Shown: positions 29,901-44,327 of the stretch, piece by piece | Position numbering within the stretch: the stretch's first letter is position 1 | Layout: each line of letters opens with the position of its first letter | NCBI GenBank assembly: GCA_032622095.1 | Contig: CP136064.1 | Location: 112,890,004 to 112,954,003 of the forward strand | DNA: 64,000 nucleotides | Origin: Siphonodentalium dalli | Lineage: Eukaryota > Mollusca > Scaphopoda > Gadilida > Siphonodentaliidae | Reading direction: 5' to 3' | Notes under the pieces: model-generated | What the model saw: only the letters and a program-made list of their open reading frames with translations | The model's database searches: none | Told to the model about the DNA's origin: nothing | Translations under genes and position numbers: made by a program

Positions 29901-32900
29901 GGTAAACAAGTTAGGACACAAACCTAAATGTTTCATTACCACGCATCTTGGCATGGTGCATATACCTACCAAATTTCAATGCTTTATCTTTTAAACTTTC
30001 TGAGATATAAGGGTTTTAAAATATATTAAGAATAATAAATAATAATAGTGAAAAATAAAATATTGAATAACAATATACTTCCATATTAAAATATGGAAGT
30101 ATAATAAGGGAATCGCGCGGAATTGATTGGAATGTCGATAGTATGGTTTATTGACATTTCTGTGTTCAGTTGGAACGTTCTGGTGTGACCCCCACCCATG
30201 CCTCGAAATTTGAAGACGCGTGTAGAAAAGTCGCCATATATCGGCCAATTTTCGAGATATCGAGCTAATTTTTGCGGCATTGTGTTCGTATATGATGCCC
30301 CTTTAATATTTAGCCGGGTTTTGGTAAGGTTTTGCGGCGATATTTTACTATGTAGGCCAATATGTATGTTTCTGGTTCATACTTTTTTGAATATCTCCGG
30401 ACTCATTCGACATAATGCAGCAAATGAATAATCGTTTAAAAGAACTAAAAATTCCCCATCGAATGATACCAAACACGTCACGATTGGTTAAAGAAATATA
30501 AATTCATAGTGCTTTCCCTGTAAACTTGAAAAAAGGAAAGGGCCACCATTTCTACATTTGTCAACCGATTCACAAAATTCACCCACGATAATACTTAGTA
30601 CATCCTACAGATACTTCACAACCATTTTGGTTCAAATCGGCGACAAAAAAAAATTGACATATTTTGCCCCTCCCCTAGCCCAGAACAAAATTGAGCGGAC
30701 CTTTGTCAAAATTTCCCGGTTTGGTCTTCTGTCTATGTTTAAGACGCTCACATAGAGCAAATCCAGCTGTTGCGCTTCGTCTAGGAGAAGATCGGGACAC
30801 AAGCACTTTCTACACATGGACTTTATTAGTACATTTTTCGATGTGTTATAACTTGGTCATTTCTCACCCGATTTACAAAATTCTTTCACGAGTAGCATCA
30901 GTACATCGTATAGATACCCGACAGTAAAAATGGTTGGAATCGGTGACAAGAAAAAAATTGACAAATTTTGCACCCCTCCCCGGGTCAACAAATTGTTTTC
31001 GGACCTTGGTAAAAATTTCCCCGATTCGTACCCTTTCGTTAGTTAACACGATTACGAGAACCGAATTCAGCTGCTTGACTTCTTACAGGAGAAAATCTGC
31101 GCACAAACTTTTTCCAAATTTTTTGTTTAAGGGCCATAACTCTGGTAAACAAGTTAGGACACAAACCTAAATGTTTCATTACCACGCATCTTGGCATGGT
31201 GCATATACCTACCAAATTTCAATGCTTTATCTTTTAAACTTTCTGAGATATAAGGGTTTTAAAATATATTAAGAATAATAAATAATAATAGTGAAAAATA
31301 AAAAATTGAATAACAATATACTTCCATATTAAAATATGGAAGTATAATAAGGGAATCGCGCGGAATTGATTGGAATGTCGATAGTATGGTTTATTGACAT
31401 TTCTGTGTTCAGTTGGAACGTTCTGGTGTGACCCCCACCCATGCCTCGAAATTTGAAGACGCGTGTAGAAAAGTCGCCATATATCGGCCAATTTTCGAGA
31501 TATCGAGCTAATTTTTGCGGCATTGTGTTCGTATATGATGCCCCTTTAATATTTAGCCGGGTTTTGGTAAGGTTTTGCGGCGATATTTTACTATGTAGGC
31601 CAATATGTATGTTTCTGGTTCATACTTTTTTGAATATCTCCGGACTCATTCGACATAATGCAGCAAATGAATAATCGTTTAAAAGAACTAAAAATTCCCC
31701 ATCGAATGATACCAAACACGTCACGATTGGTTAAAGAAATATAAATTCATAGTGCTTTCCCTGTAAACTTGAAAAAAGGAAAGGGCCACCATTTCTACAT
31801 TTGTCAACCGATTCACAAAATTCACCCACGATAATACTTAGTACATCCTACAGATACTTCACAACCATTTTGGTTCAAATCGGCGACAAAAAAAATTTGA
31901 CATATTTTGCCCCTCCCCTAGCCCAGAACAAAATTGAGCGGACCTTTGTCAAAATTTCCCGGTTTGGTCTTCTGTCTATGTTTAAGACGCTCACATAGAG
32001 CAAATCCAGCTGTTGCGCTTCGTCTAGGAGAAGATCGGGACACAAGCACTTTCTACACATGGACTTTATTAGTACATTTTTCGATGTGTTATAACTTGGT
32101 CATTTCTCACCCGATTTACAAAATTCTTTCACGAGTAGCATCAGTACATCGTATAGATACCCGACAGTAAAAATGGTTGGAATCGGTGACAAGAAAAAAA
32201 TTGACAAATTTTGCACCCCTCCCCGGGTCAACAAATTGTTTTCGGACCTTGGTAAAAATTTCCCCGATTCGTGCCCTTTCGTTAGTTAACACGATTACGA
32301 GAACCGAATTCAGCTGCTTGACTTCTTACAGGAGAAAATCTGCGCACAAACTTTTTCCAAATTTTTTGTTTAAGGGCCATAACTCTGGTAAACAAGTTAG
32401 GACACAAACCTAAATGTTTCATTACCACGCATCTTGGCATGGTGCATATACCTACCAAATTTCAATGCTTTATCTTTTAAACTTTCTGAGATATAAGGGT
32501 TTTAAAATATATTAAGAATAATAAATAATAATAGTGAAAAATAAAAAATTGAATAACAATATACTTCCATATTAAAATATGGAAGTATAATAAGGGAATC
32601 GCGCGGAATTGATTGGAATGTCGATAGTATGGTTTATTGACATTTCTGTGTTCAGTTGGAACGTTCTGGTGTGACCCCCACCCATGCCTCGAAATTTGAA
32701 GACGCGTGTAGAAAAGTCGCCATATATCGGCCAATTTTCGAGATATCGAGCTAATTTTTGCGGCATTGTGTTCGTATATGATGCCCCTTTAATATTTAGC
32801 CGGGTTTTGGTAAGGTTTTGTGGCGATATTTTACTATGTAGGCCAATATGTATGTTTCTGGTTCATACTTTTTTGAATATCTCCGGACTCATTCGACATA

Positions 32901-35900
32901 ATGCAGCAAATGAATAATCGTTTAAAAGAACTAAAAATTCCCCATCGAATGATACCAAACACGTCACGATTGGTTAAAGAAATATAAATTCATAGTGCTT
33001 TCCCTGTAAACTTGAAAAAAGGAAAGGGCCACCATTTCTACATTTGTCAACCGATTCACAAAATTCACCCACGATAATACTTAGTACATCCTACAAATAC
33101 TTCACAACCATTTTGGTTCAAATCGGCGACAAAAAAAAATTGACATATTTTGCCCCTCCCCTAGCCCAGAACAAAATTGAGCGGACCTTTGTCAAAATTT
33201 CCCGGTTTGGTCTTCTGTCTATGTTTAAGACGCTCACATAGAGCAAATCCAGCTGTTGCGCTTCGTCTAGGAGAAGATCGGGACACAAGCACTTTCTACA
33301 CATGGACTTTATTAGTACATTTTTCGATGTGTTATAACTTGGTCATTTCTCACCCGATTTACAAAATTCTTTCACGAGTAGCATCAGTACATCGTATAGA
33401 TACCCGACAGTAAAAATGGTTGGAATCGGTGACAAGAAAAAAATTGACAAATTTTGCACCCCTCCCCGGGTCAACAAATTGTTTTCGGACCTTGGTAAAA
33501 ATTTCCCCGATTCGTGCCCTTTCGTTAGTTAACACGATTACGAGAACCGAATTCAGCTGCTTGACTTCTTACAGGAGAAAATCTGCGCACAAACTTTTTC
33601 CAAATTTTTTGTTTAAGGGCCATAACTCTGGTAAACAAGTTAGGACACAAACCTAAATGTTTCATTACCACGCATCTTGGCATGGTGCATATACCTACCA
33701 AATTTCAATGCTTTATCTTTTAAACTTTCTGAGATATAAGGGTTTTAAAATATATTAAGAATAATAAATAATAATAGTGAAAAATAAAAAATTGAATAAC
33801 AATATACTTCCATATTAAAATATGGAAGTATAATAAGGGAATCGCGCGGAATTGATTGGAATGTCGATAGTATGGTTTATTGACATTTCTGTGTTCAGTT
33901 GGAACGTTCTGGTGTGACCCCCACCCATGCCTCGAAATTTGAAGACGCGTGTAGAAAAGTCGCCATATATCGGCCAATTTTCGAGATATCGAGCTAATTT
34001 TTGCGGCGTTGTGTTCGTATATGATGCCCCTTTAATATTTAGCCGGGTTTTGGTAAGGTTTTGTGGCGATATTTTACTATGTAGGCCAATATGTATGTTT
34101 CTGGTTCATACTTTTTTGAATATCTCCGGACTCATTCGACATAATGCAGCAAATGAATAATCGTTTAAAAGAACTAAAAATTCCCCATCGAATGATACCA
34201 AACACGTCACGATTGGTTAAAGAAATATAAATTCATAGTGCTTTCCCTGTAAACTTGAAAAAAGGAAAGGGCCACCATTTCTACATTTGTCAACCGATTC
34301 ACAAAATTCACCCACGATAATACTTAGTACATCCTACAGATACTTCACAACCATTTTGGTTCAAATCGGCGACAAAAAAAAATTGACATATTTTGCCCCT
34401 CCCCTAGCCCAGAACAAAATTGAGCGGACCTTTGTCAAAATTTCCCGGTTTGGTCTTCTGTCTATGTTTAAGACGCTCACATAGAGCAAATCCAGCTGTT
34501 GCGCTTCGTCTAGGAGAAGATCGGGACACAAGCACTTTCTACACATGGACTTTATTAGTACATTTTTCGATGTGTTATAACTTGGTCATTTCTCACCCGA
34601 TTTACAAAATTCTTTCACGAGTAGCATCAGTACATCGTATAGATACCCGACAGTAAAAATGGTTGGAATCGGTGACAAGAAAAAAATTGACAAATTTTGC
34701 ACCCCTCCCCGGGTCAACAAATTGTTTTCGGACCTTGGTAAAAATTTCCCCGATTCGTGCCCTTTCGTTAGTTAACACGATTACGAGAACCGAATTCAGC
34801 TGCTTGACTTCTTACAGGAGAAAATCTGCGCACAAACTTTTTCCAAATGTTTTGTTTAAGGGCCATAACTCTGGTAAACAAGTTAGGACACAAACCTAAA
34901 TGTTTCATTACCACGCATCTTGGCATGGTGCATATACCTACCAAATTTCAATGCTTTATCTTTTAAACTTTCTGAGATATAAGGGTTTTAAAATATATTA
35001 AGAATAATAAATAATAATAGTGAAAAATAAAAAATTGAATAACAATATACTTCCATATTAAAATATGGAAGTATAATAAGGGAATCGCGCGGAATTGATT
35101 GGAATGTCGATAGTATGGTTTATTGACATTTCTGTGTTCAGTTGGAACGTTCTGGTGTGACCCCCACCCATGCCTCGAAATTTGAAGACGCGTGTAGAAA
35201 AGTCGCCATATATCGGCCAATTTTCGAGATATCGAGCTAATTTTTGCGGCATTGTGTTCGTATATGATGCCCCTTTAATATTTAGCCGGGTTTTGGTAAG
35301 GTTTTGTGGCGATATTTTACTATGTAGGCCAATATGTATGTTTCTGGTTCATACTTTTTTGAATATCTCCGGACTCATTCGACATAATGCAGCAAATGAA
35401 TAATCGTTTAAAAGAACTAAAAATTCCCCATCGAATGATACCAAACACGTCACGATTGGTTAAAGAAATATAAATTCATAGTGCTTTCCCTGTAAACTTG
35501 AAAAAAGGAAAGGGCCACCATTTCTACATTTGTCAACCGATTCACAAAATTCACCCACGATAATACTTAGTACATCCTACAGATACTTCACAACCATTTT
35601 GGTTCAAATCGGCGACAAAAAAAAATTGACATATTTTGCCCCTCCCCTAGCCCAGAACAAAATTGAGCGGACCTTTGTCAAAATTTCCCGGTTTGGTCTT
35701 CTGTCTATGTTTAAGACGCTCACATAGAGCAAATCCAGCTGTTGCGCTTCGTCTAGGAGAAGATCGGGACACAAGCACTTTCTACACATGGACTTTATTA
35801 GTACATTTTTCGATGTGTTATAACTTGGTCATTTCTCACCCGATTTACAAAATTCTTTCACGAGTAGCATCAGTACATCGTATAGATACCCGACAGTAAA

Positions 35901-38900
35901 AATGGTTGGAATCGGTGACAAGAAAAAAATTGACAAATTTTGCACCCCTCCCCGGGTCAACAAATTGTTTTCGGACCTTGGTAAAAATTTCCCCGATTCG
36001 TGCCCTTTCGTTAGTTAACACGATTACGAGAACCGAATTCAGCTGCTTGACTTCTTACAGGAGAAAATCTGCGCACAAACTTTTTCCAAATTTTTTGTTT
36101 AAGGGCCATAACTCTGGTAAACAAGTTAGGACACAAACCTAAATGTTTCATTACCACGCATCTTGGCATGGTGCATATACCTACCAAATTTCAATGCTTT
36201 ATCTTTTAAACTTTCTGAGATATAAGGGTTTTAAAATATATTAAGAATAATAAATAATAATAGTGAAAAATAAAAAATTGAATAACAATATACTTCCATA
36301 TTAAAATATGGAAGTATAATAAGGGAATCGCGCGGAATTGATTGGAATGTCGATAGTATGGTTTATTGACATTTCTGTGTTCAGTTGGAACGTTCAGGTG
36401 TGACCCCCACCCATGCCTCGAAATTTGAAGACGCGTGTAGAAAAGTCGCCATATATCGGCCAATTTTCGAGATATCGAGCTAATTTTTGCGGCATTGTGT
36501 TCGTATATGATGCCCCTTTAATATTTAGCCGGGTTTTGGTAAGGTTTTGTGGCGATATTTTACTATGTAGGCCAATATGTATGTTTCTGGTTCAAACTTT
36601 TTTGAATATCTCCGGACTCATTCGACATAATGCAGCAAATGAATAATCGTTTAAAAGAACTAAAAATTCCCCATCGAATGATACCAAACACGTCACGATT
36701 GGTTAAAGAAATATAAATTCATAGTGCTTTCCCTGTAAACTTGAAAAAAGGAAAGGGCCACCATTTCTACATTTGTCAACCGATTCACAAAATTCACCCA
36801 CGATAATACTTAGTACATCCTACAGATACTTCACAACCATTTTGGTTCAAATCGGCGACAAAAAAAAATTGACATATTTTGCCCCTCCCCTAGCCCAGAA
36901 CAAAATTGAGCGGACCTTTGTCAAAATTTCCCGGTTTGGTCTTCTGTCTATGTTTAAGACGCTCACATAGAGCAAATCCAGCTGTTGCGCTTCGTCTAGG
37001 AGAAGATCGGGACACAAGCACTTTCTACACATGGACTTTATTAGTACATTTTTCGATGTGTTATAACTTGGTCATTTCTCACCCGATTTACAAAATTCTT
37101 TCACGAGTAGCATCAGTACATCGTATAGATACCCGACAGTAAAAATGGTTGGAATCGGTGACAAGAAAAAAATTGACAAATTTTGCACCCCTCCCCGGGT
37201 CAACAAATTGTTTTCGGACCTTGGTAAAAATTTCCCCGATTCGTGCCCTTTCGTTAGTTAACACGATTACGAGAACCGAATTCAGCTGCTTGACTTCTTA
37301 CAGGAGAAAATCTGCGCACAAACTTTTTCCAAATTTTTTGTTTAAGGGCCATAACTCTGGTAAACAAGTTAGGACACAAACCTAAATGTTTCATTACCAC
37401 GCATCTTGGCATGGTGCATATACCTACCAAATTTCAATGCTTTATCTTTTAAACTTTCTGAGATATAAGGGTTTTAAAATATATTAAGAATAATAAATAA
37501 TAATAGTGAAAAATAAAAAATTGAATAACAATATACTTCCATATTAAAATATGGAAGTATAATAAGGGAATCGCGCGGAATTGATTGGAATGTCGATAGT
37601 ATGGTTTATTGACATTTCTGTGTTCAGTTGGAACGTTCTGGTGTGACCCCCACCCATGCCTCGAAATTTGAAGACGCGTGTAGAAAAGTCGCCATATATC
37701 GGCCAATTTTCGAGATATCGAGCTAATTTTTGCGGCATTGTGTTCGTATATGATGCCCCTTTAATATTTAGCCGGGTTTTGGTAAGGTTTTGTGGCGATA
37801 TTTTACTATGTAGGCCAATATGTATGTTCCTGGTTCATACTTTTTTTGAATATCTCCGGACTCATTCGACATAATGCAGCAAATGAATAATCGTTTAAAA
37901 GAACTAAAAATTCCCCATCGAATGATACCAAACACGTCACGATTGGTTAAAGAAATATAAATTCATAGTGCTTTCCCTGTAAACTTGAAAAAAGGAAAGG
38001 GCCACCATTTCTACATTTGTCAACCGATTCACAAAATTCACACACGATAATACTTAGTACATCCTACAGATACTTCACAACCATTTTGGTTCAAATCGGC
38101 GACAAAAAAAAATTGACATATTTTGCCCCTCCCCTAGCCCAGAACAAAATTGAGCGGACCTTTGTCAAAATTTCCCGGTTTGGTCTTCTGTCTATGTTTA
38201 AGACGCTCACATAGAGCAAATCCAGCTGTTGCGCTTCGTCTAGGAGAAGATCGGGACACAAGCACTTTCTACACATGGACTTTATTAGTACATTTTTCGA
38301 TGTGTTATAACTTGGTCATTTCTCACCCGATTTACAAAATTCTTTCACGAGTAGCATCAGTACATCGTATAGATACCCGACAGTAAAAATGGTTGGAATC
38401 GGTGACAAGAAAAAAATTGACAAATTTTGCACCCCTCCCCGGGTCAACAAATTGTTTTCGGACCTTGGTAAAAATTTCCCCGATTCGTACCCTTTCGTTA
38501 GTTAACACGATTACGAGAACCGAATTCAGCTGCTTGACTTCTTACAGGAGAAAATCTGCGCACAAACTTTTTCCAAATTTTTTGTTTAAGGGCCATAACT
38601 CTGGTAAACAAGTTAGGACACAAACCTAAATGTTTCATTACCACGCATCTTGGCATGGTGCATATACCTACCAAATTTCAATGCTTTATCTTTTAAACTT
38701 TCTGAGATATAAGGGTTTTAATATATATTAAGAATAATAAATAATAATACTGAAAAATAAAAAATTGAATAACAATATACTTCCATATTAAAATATGGAA
38801 GTATAATAAGGGAATCGCGCGGAATTGATTGGAATGTCGATAGTATGGTTTATTGACATTTCTGTGTTCAGTTGGAACGTTCTGGTGTGACCCCCACCCA

Positions 38901-41900
38901 TGCCTCGAAATTTGAAGACGCGTGTAGAAAAGTCGCCATATATCGGCCAATTTTCGAGATATCGAGCTAATTTTTGCGGCATTGTGTTCGTATATGATGC
39001 CCCTTTAATATTTAGCCGGGTTTTGGTAAGGTTTTGTGGCGATATTTTACTATGTAGGCCAATATGTATGTTTCTGGTTCATACTTTTTTGAATATCTCC
39101 GGACTCATTCGACATAATGCAGCAAATGAATAATCGTTTAAAAGAACTAAAAATTCCCCATCGAATGATACCAAACACGTCACGATTGGTTAAAGAAATA
39201 TAAATTCATAGTGCTTTCCCTGTAAACTTGAAAAAAGGAAAGGGCCACCATTTCTACATTTGTCAACCGATTCACAAAATTCACCCACGATAATACTTAG
39301 TACATCCTACAGATACTTCACAACCATTTTGGTTCAAATCGGCGACAAAAAAAATTGACATATTTTGCCCCTCCCCTAGCCCAGAACAAAATTGAGCGGA
39401 CCTTTGTCAAAATTTCCCGGTTTGGTCTTCTGTCTATGTTTAAGACGCTCACATAGAGCAAATCCAGCTGTTGCGCTTCGTCTAGGAGAAGATCGGGACA
39501 CAAGCACTTTCTACACATGGACTTTATTAGTACATTTTTCGATGTGTTATAACTTGGTCATTTCTCACCCGATTTACAAAATTCTTTCACGAGTAGCATC
39601 AGTACATCGTATAGATATCCGACAGTAAAAATGGTTGGAATCGGTGACAAGAAAAAAATTGACAAATTTTGCACCCCTCCCCGGGTCAACAAATTGTTTT
39701 CGGACCTTGGTAAAAATTTCCCCGATTCGTACCCTTTCGTTAGTTAACACGATTACGAGAACCGAATTCAGCTGCTTGACTTCTTACAGGAGAAAATCTG
39801 CGCACAAACTTTTTCCAAATTTTTTGTTTAAGGGCCATAACTCTGGTAAACAAGTTAGGACACAAACCTAAATGTTTCATTACCACGCATCTTGGCATGG
39901 TGCATATACCTACCAAATTTCAATGCTTTATCTTTTAAACTTTCTGAGATATAAGGGTTTTAAAATATATTAAGAATAATAAATAATAATAGTGAAAAAT
40001 AAAAAATTGAATAACAATATACTTCCATATTAAAATATGGAAGTATAATAAGGGAATCGCGCGGAATTGATTGGAATGTCGATAGTATGGTTTATTGACA
40101 TTTCTGTGTTCAGTTGGAACGTTCTGGTGTGACCCCCACCCATGCCTCGAAATTTGAAGACGCGTGTAGAAAAGTCGCCATATATCGGCCAATTTTCGAG
40201 ATATCGAGCTAATTTTTGCGGCATTGTGTTCGTATATGATGCCCCTTTAATATTTAGCCGGGTTTTGGTAAGGTTTTGTGGCGATATTTTACTATGTAGG
40301 CCAATATGTATGTTTCTGGTTCATACTTTTTTGAATATCTCCGGACTCAATCGACATAATGCAGCAAATGAATAATCGTTTAAAAGAACTAAAAATTCCC
40401 CATCGAATGATACCAAACACGTCACGATTGGTTAAAGAAATATAAATTCATAGTGCTTTCCCTGTAAACTTGAAAAAAGGAAAGGGCCACCATTTCTACA
40501 TTTGTCAACCGATTCACAAAATTCACCCACGATAATACTTAGTACATCATACAGATACTTCACAACCATTTTGGTTCAAATCGGCGACAAAAAAAATTGA
40601 CATATTTTGCCCCTCCCCTAGCCCAGAACAAAATTGAGCGGACCTTTGTCAAAATTTCCCGGTTTGGTCTTCTGTCTATGTTTAAGACGCTCACATAGAG
40701 CAAATCCAGCTGTTGCGCTTCGTCTAGGAGAAGATCGGGACACAAGCACTTTCTACACATGGACTTTATTAGTACATTTTTCGATGTGTTATAACTTGGT
40801 CATTTCTCACCCGATTTACAAAATTCTTTCACGAGTAGCATCAGTACATCGTATAGATATCCGACAGTAAAAATGGTTGGAATCGGTGACAAGAAAAAAA
40901 TTGACAAATTTTGCACCCCTCCCCGGGTCAACAAATTGTTTTCGGACCTTGGTAAAAATTTCCCCGATTCGTACCCTTTCGTTAGTTAACACGATTACGA
41001 GAACCGAATTCAGCTGCTTGACTTCTTACAGGAGAAAATCTGCGCACAAACTTTTTCCAAATTTTTTGTTTAAGGGCCATAACTCTGGTAAACAAGTTAG
41101 GACACAAACCTAAATGTTTCATTACCACACATCTTGGCATGATGCATATACCTACCAAATTTCAATGCTTTATCTTTTAAACTTTCTGAGATATAAGGGT
41201 TTTAAAATATATTAAGAATAATAAATAATAATAGTGAAAAATAAAAAATTGAATAACAATATACTTCCATATTAAAATATGGAAGTATAATAAGGGAATC
41301 GCGCGGAATTGATTGGAATGTCGATAGTATGGTTTATTGACATTTCTGTGTTCAGTTGGAACGTTCTGGTGTGACCCCCACCCATGCCTCGAAATTTGAA
41401 GACGCGTGTAGAAAAGTCGCCATATATCGGCCAATTTTCGAGATATCGAGCTAATTTTTGCGGCATTGTGTTCGTATATGATGCCCCTTTAATATTTAGC
41501 CGGGTTTTGGTAAGGTTTTGTGGCGATATTTTACTATGTAGGCCAATATGTATGTTTCTGGTTCATACTTTTTTGAATATCTCCGGACTCATTCGACATA
41601 ATGCAGCAAATGAATAATCGTTTAAAAGAACTAAAAATTCCCCATCGAATGATACCAAACACGTCACGATTGGTTAAAGAAATATAAATTCATAGTGCTT
41701 TCCCTGTAAACTTGAAAAAAGGAAAGGGCCACCATTTCTACATTTGTCAACCGATTCACAAAATTCACCCACGATAATACTTAGTACATCCTACAGATAC
41801 TTCACAACCATTTTGGTTCAAATCGGCGACAAAAAAAAATTGACATATTTTGCCCCTCCCCTAGCCCAGAACAAAATTGAGCGGACCTTTGTCAAAATTT

Positions 41901-43776
41901 CCCGGTTTGGTCTTCTGTCTATGTTTAAGACGCTCACATAGAGCAAATCCAGCTGTTGCGCTTCGTCTAGGAGAAGATCGGGACACAAGCACTTTCTACA
42001 CATGGACTTTATTAGTACATTTTTCGATGTGTTATAACTTGGTCATTTCTCACCCGATTTACAAAATTCTTTCACGAGTAGCATCAGTACATCGTATAGA
42101 TATCCGACAGTAAAAATGGTTGGAATCGGTGACAAGAAAAAAATTGACAAATGTTGCACCCCTCCCCGGGTCAACAAATTGTTTTCGGACCTTGGGAAAA
42201 ATTTCCCCGATTCGTGCCCTTTCGTTAGTTAACACGATTACGAGAACCGAATTCAGCTGCTTGACTTCTTACAGGAGAAAATCTGCGCACAAACTTTTTC
42301 CAATTTTTTTGTTTAAGGGCCATAACTCTGGTAAACAAGTTAGGACACAAACCTAAATGTTTCATTACCACGCATCTTGGCATGGTGCATATACCTACCA
42401 AATTTCAATGCTTTATCTTTTAAACTTTCTGAGATATAAGGGTTTTAAAATATATTAAGAATAATAAATAATAATAGTGAAAAATAAAAAATTGAATAAC
42501 AATATACTTCCATATTAAAATATGGAAGTATAATAAGGGAATCGCGCGGAATTGATTGGAATGTCGATAGTATGGTTTATTGACATTTCTGTGTTCAGTT
42601 GGAACGTTCTGGTGTGACCCCCACCCATGCCTCGAAATTTGAAGACGCGTGTAGAAAAGTCGCCATATATCGGCCAATTTTCGAGATATCGAGCTAATTT
42701 TTGCGGCATTGTGTTCGTATATGATGCCCCTTTAATATTTAGCCGGGTTTTGGTAAGGTTTTGTGGCGATATTTTACTATGTAGGCCAATATGTATGTTT
42801 CTGGTTCATACTTTTTTGAATATCTCCGGACTCATTCGACATAATGCAGCAAATGAATAATCGTTTAAAAGAACTAAAAATTCCCCATCGAATGATACCA
42901 AACACGTCACGATTGGTTAAAGAAATATAAATTCATAGTGCTTTCCCTGTAAACTTGAAAAAAGGAAAGGGCCACCATTTCTACATTTGTCAACCGATTC
43001 ACAAAATTCACCCACGATAATACTTAGTACATCCTACAGATACTTCACAACCATTTTGGTTCAAATCGGCGACAAAAAAAATTGACATATTTTGCCCCTC
43101 CCCTAGCCCAGAACAAAATTGAGCGGACCTTTGTCAAAATTTCCCGGTTTGGTCTTCTGTCTATGTTTAAGACGCTCACATAGAGCAAATCCAGCTGTTG
43201 CGCTTCGTCTAGGAGAAGATCGGGACACAAGCACTTTCTACACATGGACTTTATTAGTACATTTTTCGATGTGTTATAACTTGGTCATTTCTCACCCGAT
43301 TTACAAAATTCTTTCACGAGTAGCATCAGTACATCGTATAGATACCCGACAGTAAAAATGGTTGGAATCGGTGACAAGAAAAAAATTGACAAATTTTGCA
43401 CCCCTCCCCGGGTCAACAAATTGTTTTCGGACCTTGGTAAAAATTTCCCCGATTCGTGCCCTTTCGTTAGTTAACACGATTACGAGAACCGAATTCAGCT
43501 GCTTGACTTCTTACAGGAGAAAATCTGCGCACAAACTTTTTCCAAATTTTTTGTTTAAGGGCCATAACTCTGGTAAACAAGTTAGGACACAAACCTAAAT
43601 GTTTCATTACCACGCATCTTGGCATGGTGCATATACCTACCAAATTTCAATGCTTTATCTTTTAAACTTTCTGAGATATAAGGGTTTTAAAATATATTAA
43701 GAATAATAAATAATAATAGTGAAAAATAAAAAATTGAATAACAATATACTTCCATATTAAAATATGGAAGTATAAT

Positions 43777-44327
43777 TACGTTTTGAGGTTGATGGTATGC
43801 CTAAATTGCATAAAATAGTCATTTATAAACACAAAACACCATCAAGTCACCTATTTTCGATGTAATCTCGTGGGACAGCAAACATATTATTTGCTATATC
43901 AATTGTGTGATATCTGGCGATGGAGACATATCCCATATGGGTTCCTCGACTCAACGTAATATTTTAGTATACTTTAAGCATATACATAATAATCTGGAGC
44001 GTTTCTAACGCGGAGTGTCGCTTTAATACATAGTCATACCATCACCGGAACAGATGCAAGTCCATATATGACAAGAGCTTAAATTGTATATACATGCTGT
44101 GTTAGTCAGGGAATTATATATAACTAATTAGCTAATTAGTTAAGGATGATATATATGAGATACAACATCTCATATTTATCGCTGGATAATTTTCAAATAT
44201 TGCAGGGATGATTGGTATCAGTGTATCACCTCTAGATATGAGCAATCATGCATGCAAATCAAAATTGCAAATTGACCTTTTTTCGATAAAAACATATCAT
44301 ATGGTGACCAGCAGCCATCTTGATTAT
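43777..44327. other. Non-repetitive flank of the satellite, no gene seen
   Basis: AT-rich sequence without a convincing open frame. It contains a perfect 20-bp palindrome AACTAATTAGCTAATTAGTT near 44117-44136, an obvious hairpin candidate. No target-site duplication or satellite homology could be recognised beyond 43776. Confidence 0.6.

Larger units (their letters stand above)
1..43776 (+). repeat. Long satellite array, monomer about 1243 bp
   Basis: A head-to-tail tandem array fills the first two thirds of the window. The same landmark recurs every 1242-1246 bp, for example the end of the 30-bp palindrome at 478 and 1724, and a fixed motif at 67, 1312, 2554, 3800, 5043 and so on to 43362. 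About 35 units are visible and the left end lies outside the window. Neighbouring units differ by only a few substitutions and by homopolymer length: an A-run near 1020-1031 and a T-run near 240. This indicates recent amplification or efficient homogenisation. Open frames of 60-120 codons recur in every unit but are lengthened, fused or lost when the A- or T-run changes by one base, so I do not call them genes. The array ends cleanly at 43776, where unit sequence gives way to unrelated DNA. The chromosomal role, such as centromere, heterochromatin or transposon-derived satellite, cannot be told from sequence alone. Confidence 0.98.

Noticed and set aside
67-43598. Many recurrent open frames of 60-122 codons on both strands, one set per 1.24-kb unit
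   Set aside because: They overlap one another and use TTG or other weak starts. They are truncated or fused whenever the A- or T-run in the unit changes by one base (for example 2179-2547 versus 933-1133). They follow the satellite, not coding constraint.
1-43776. CRISPR-like or rDNA-like repetition
   Set aside because: The period is 1.24 kb with no short repeat/spacer pattern, and no rRNA core sequence is recognisable in the unit.
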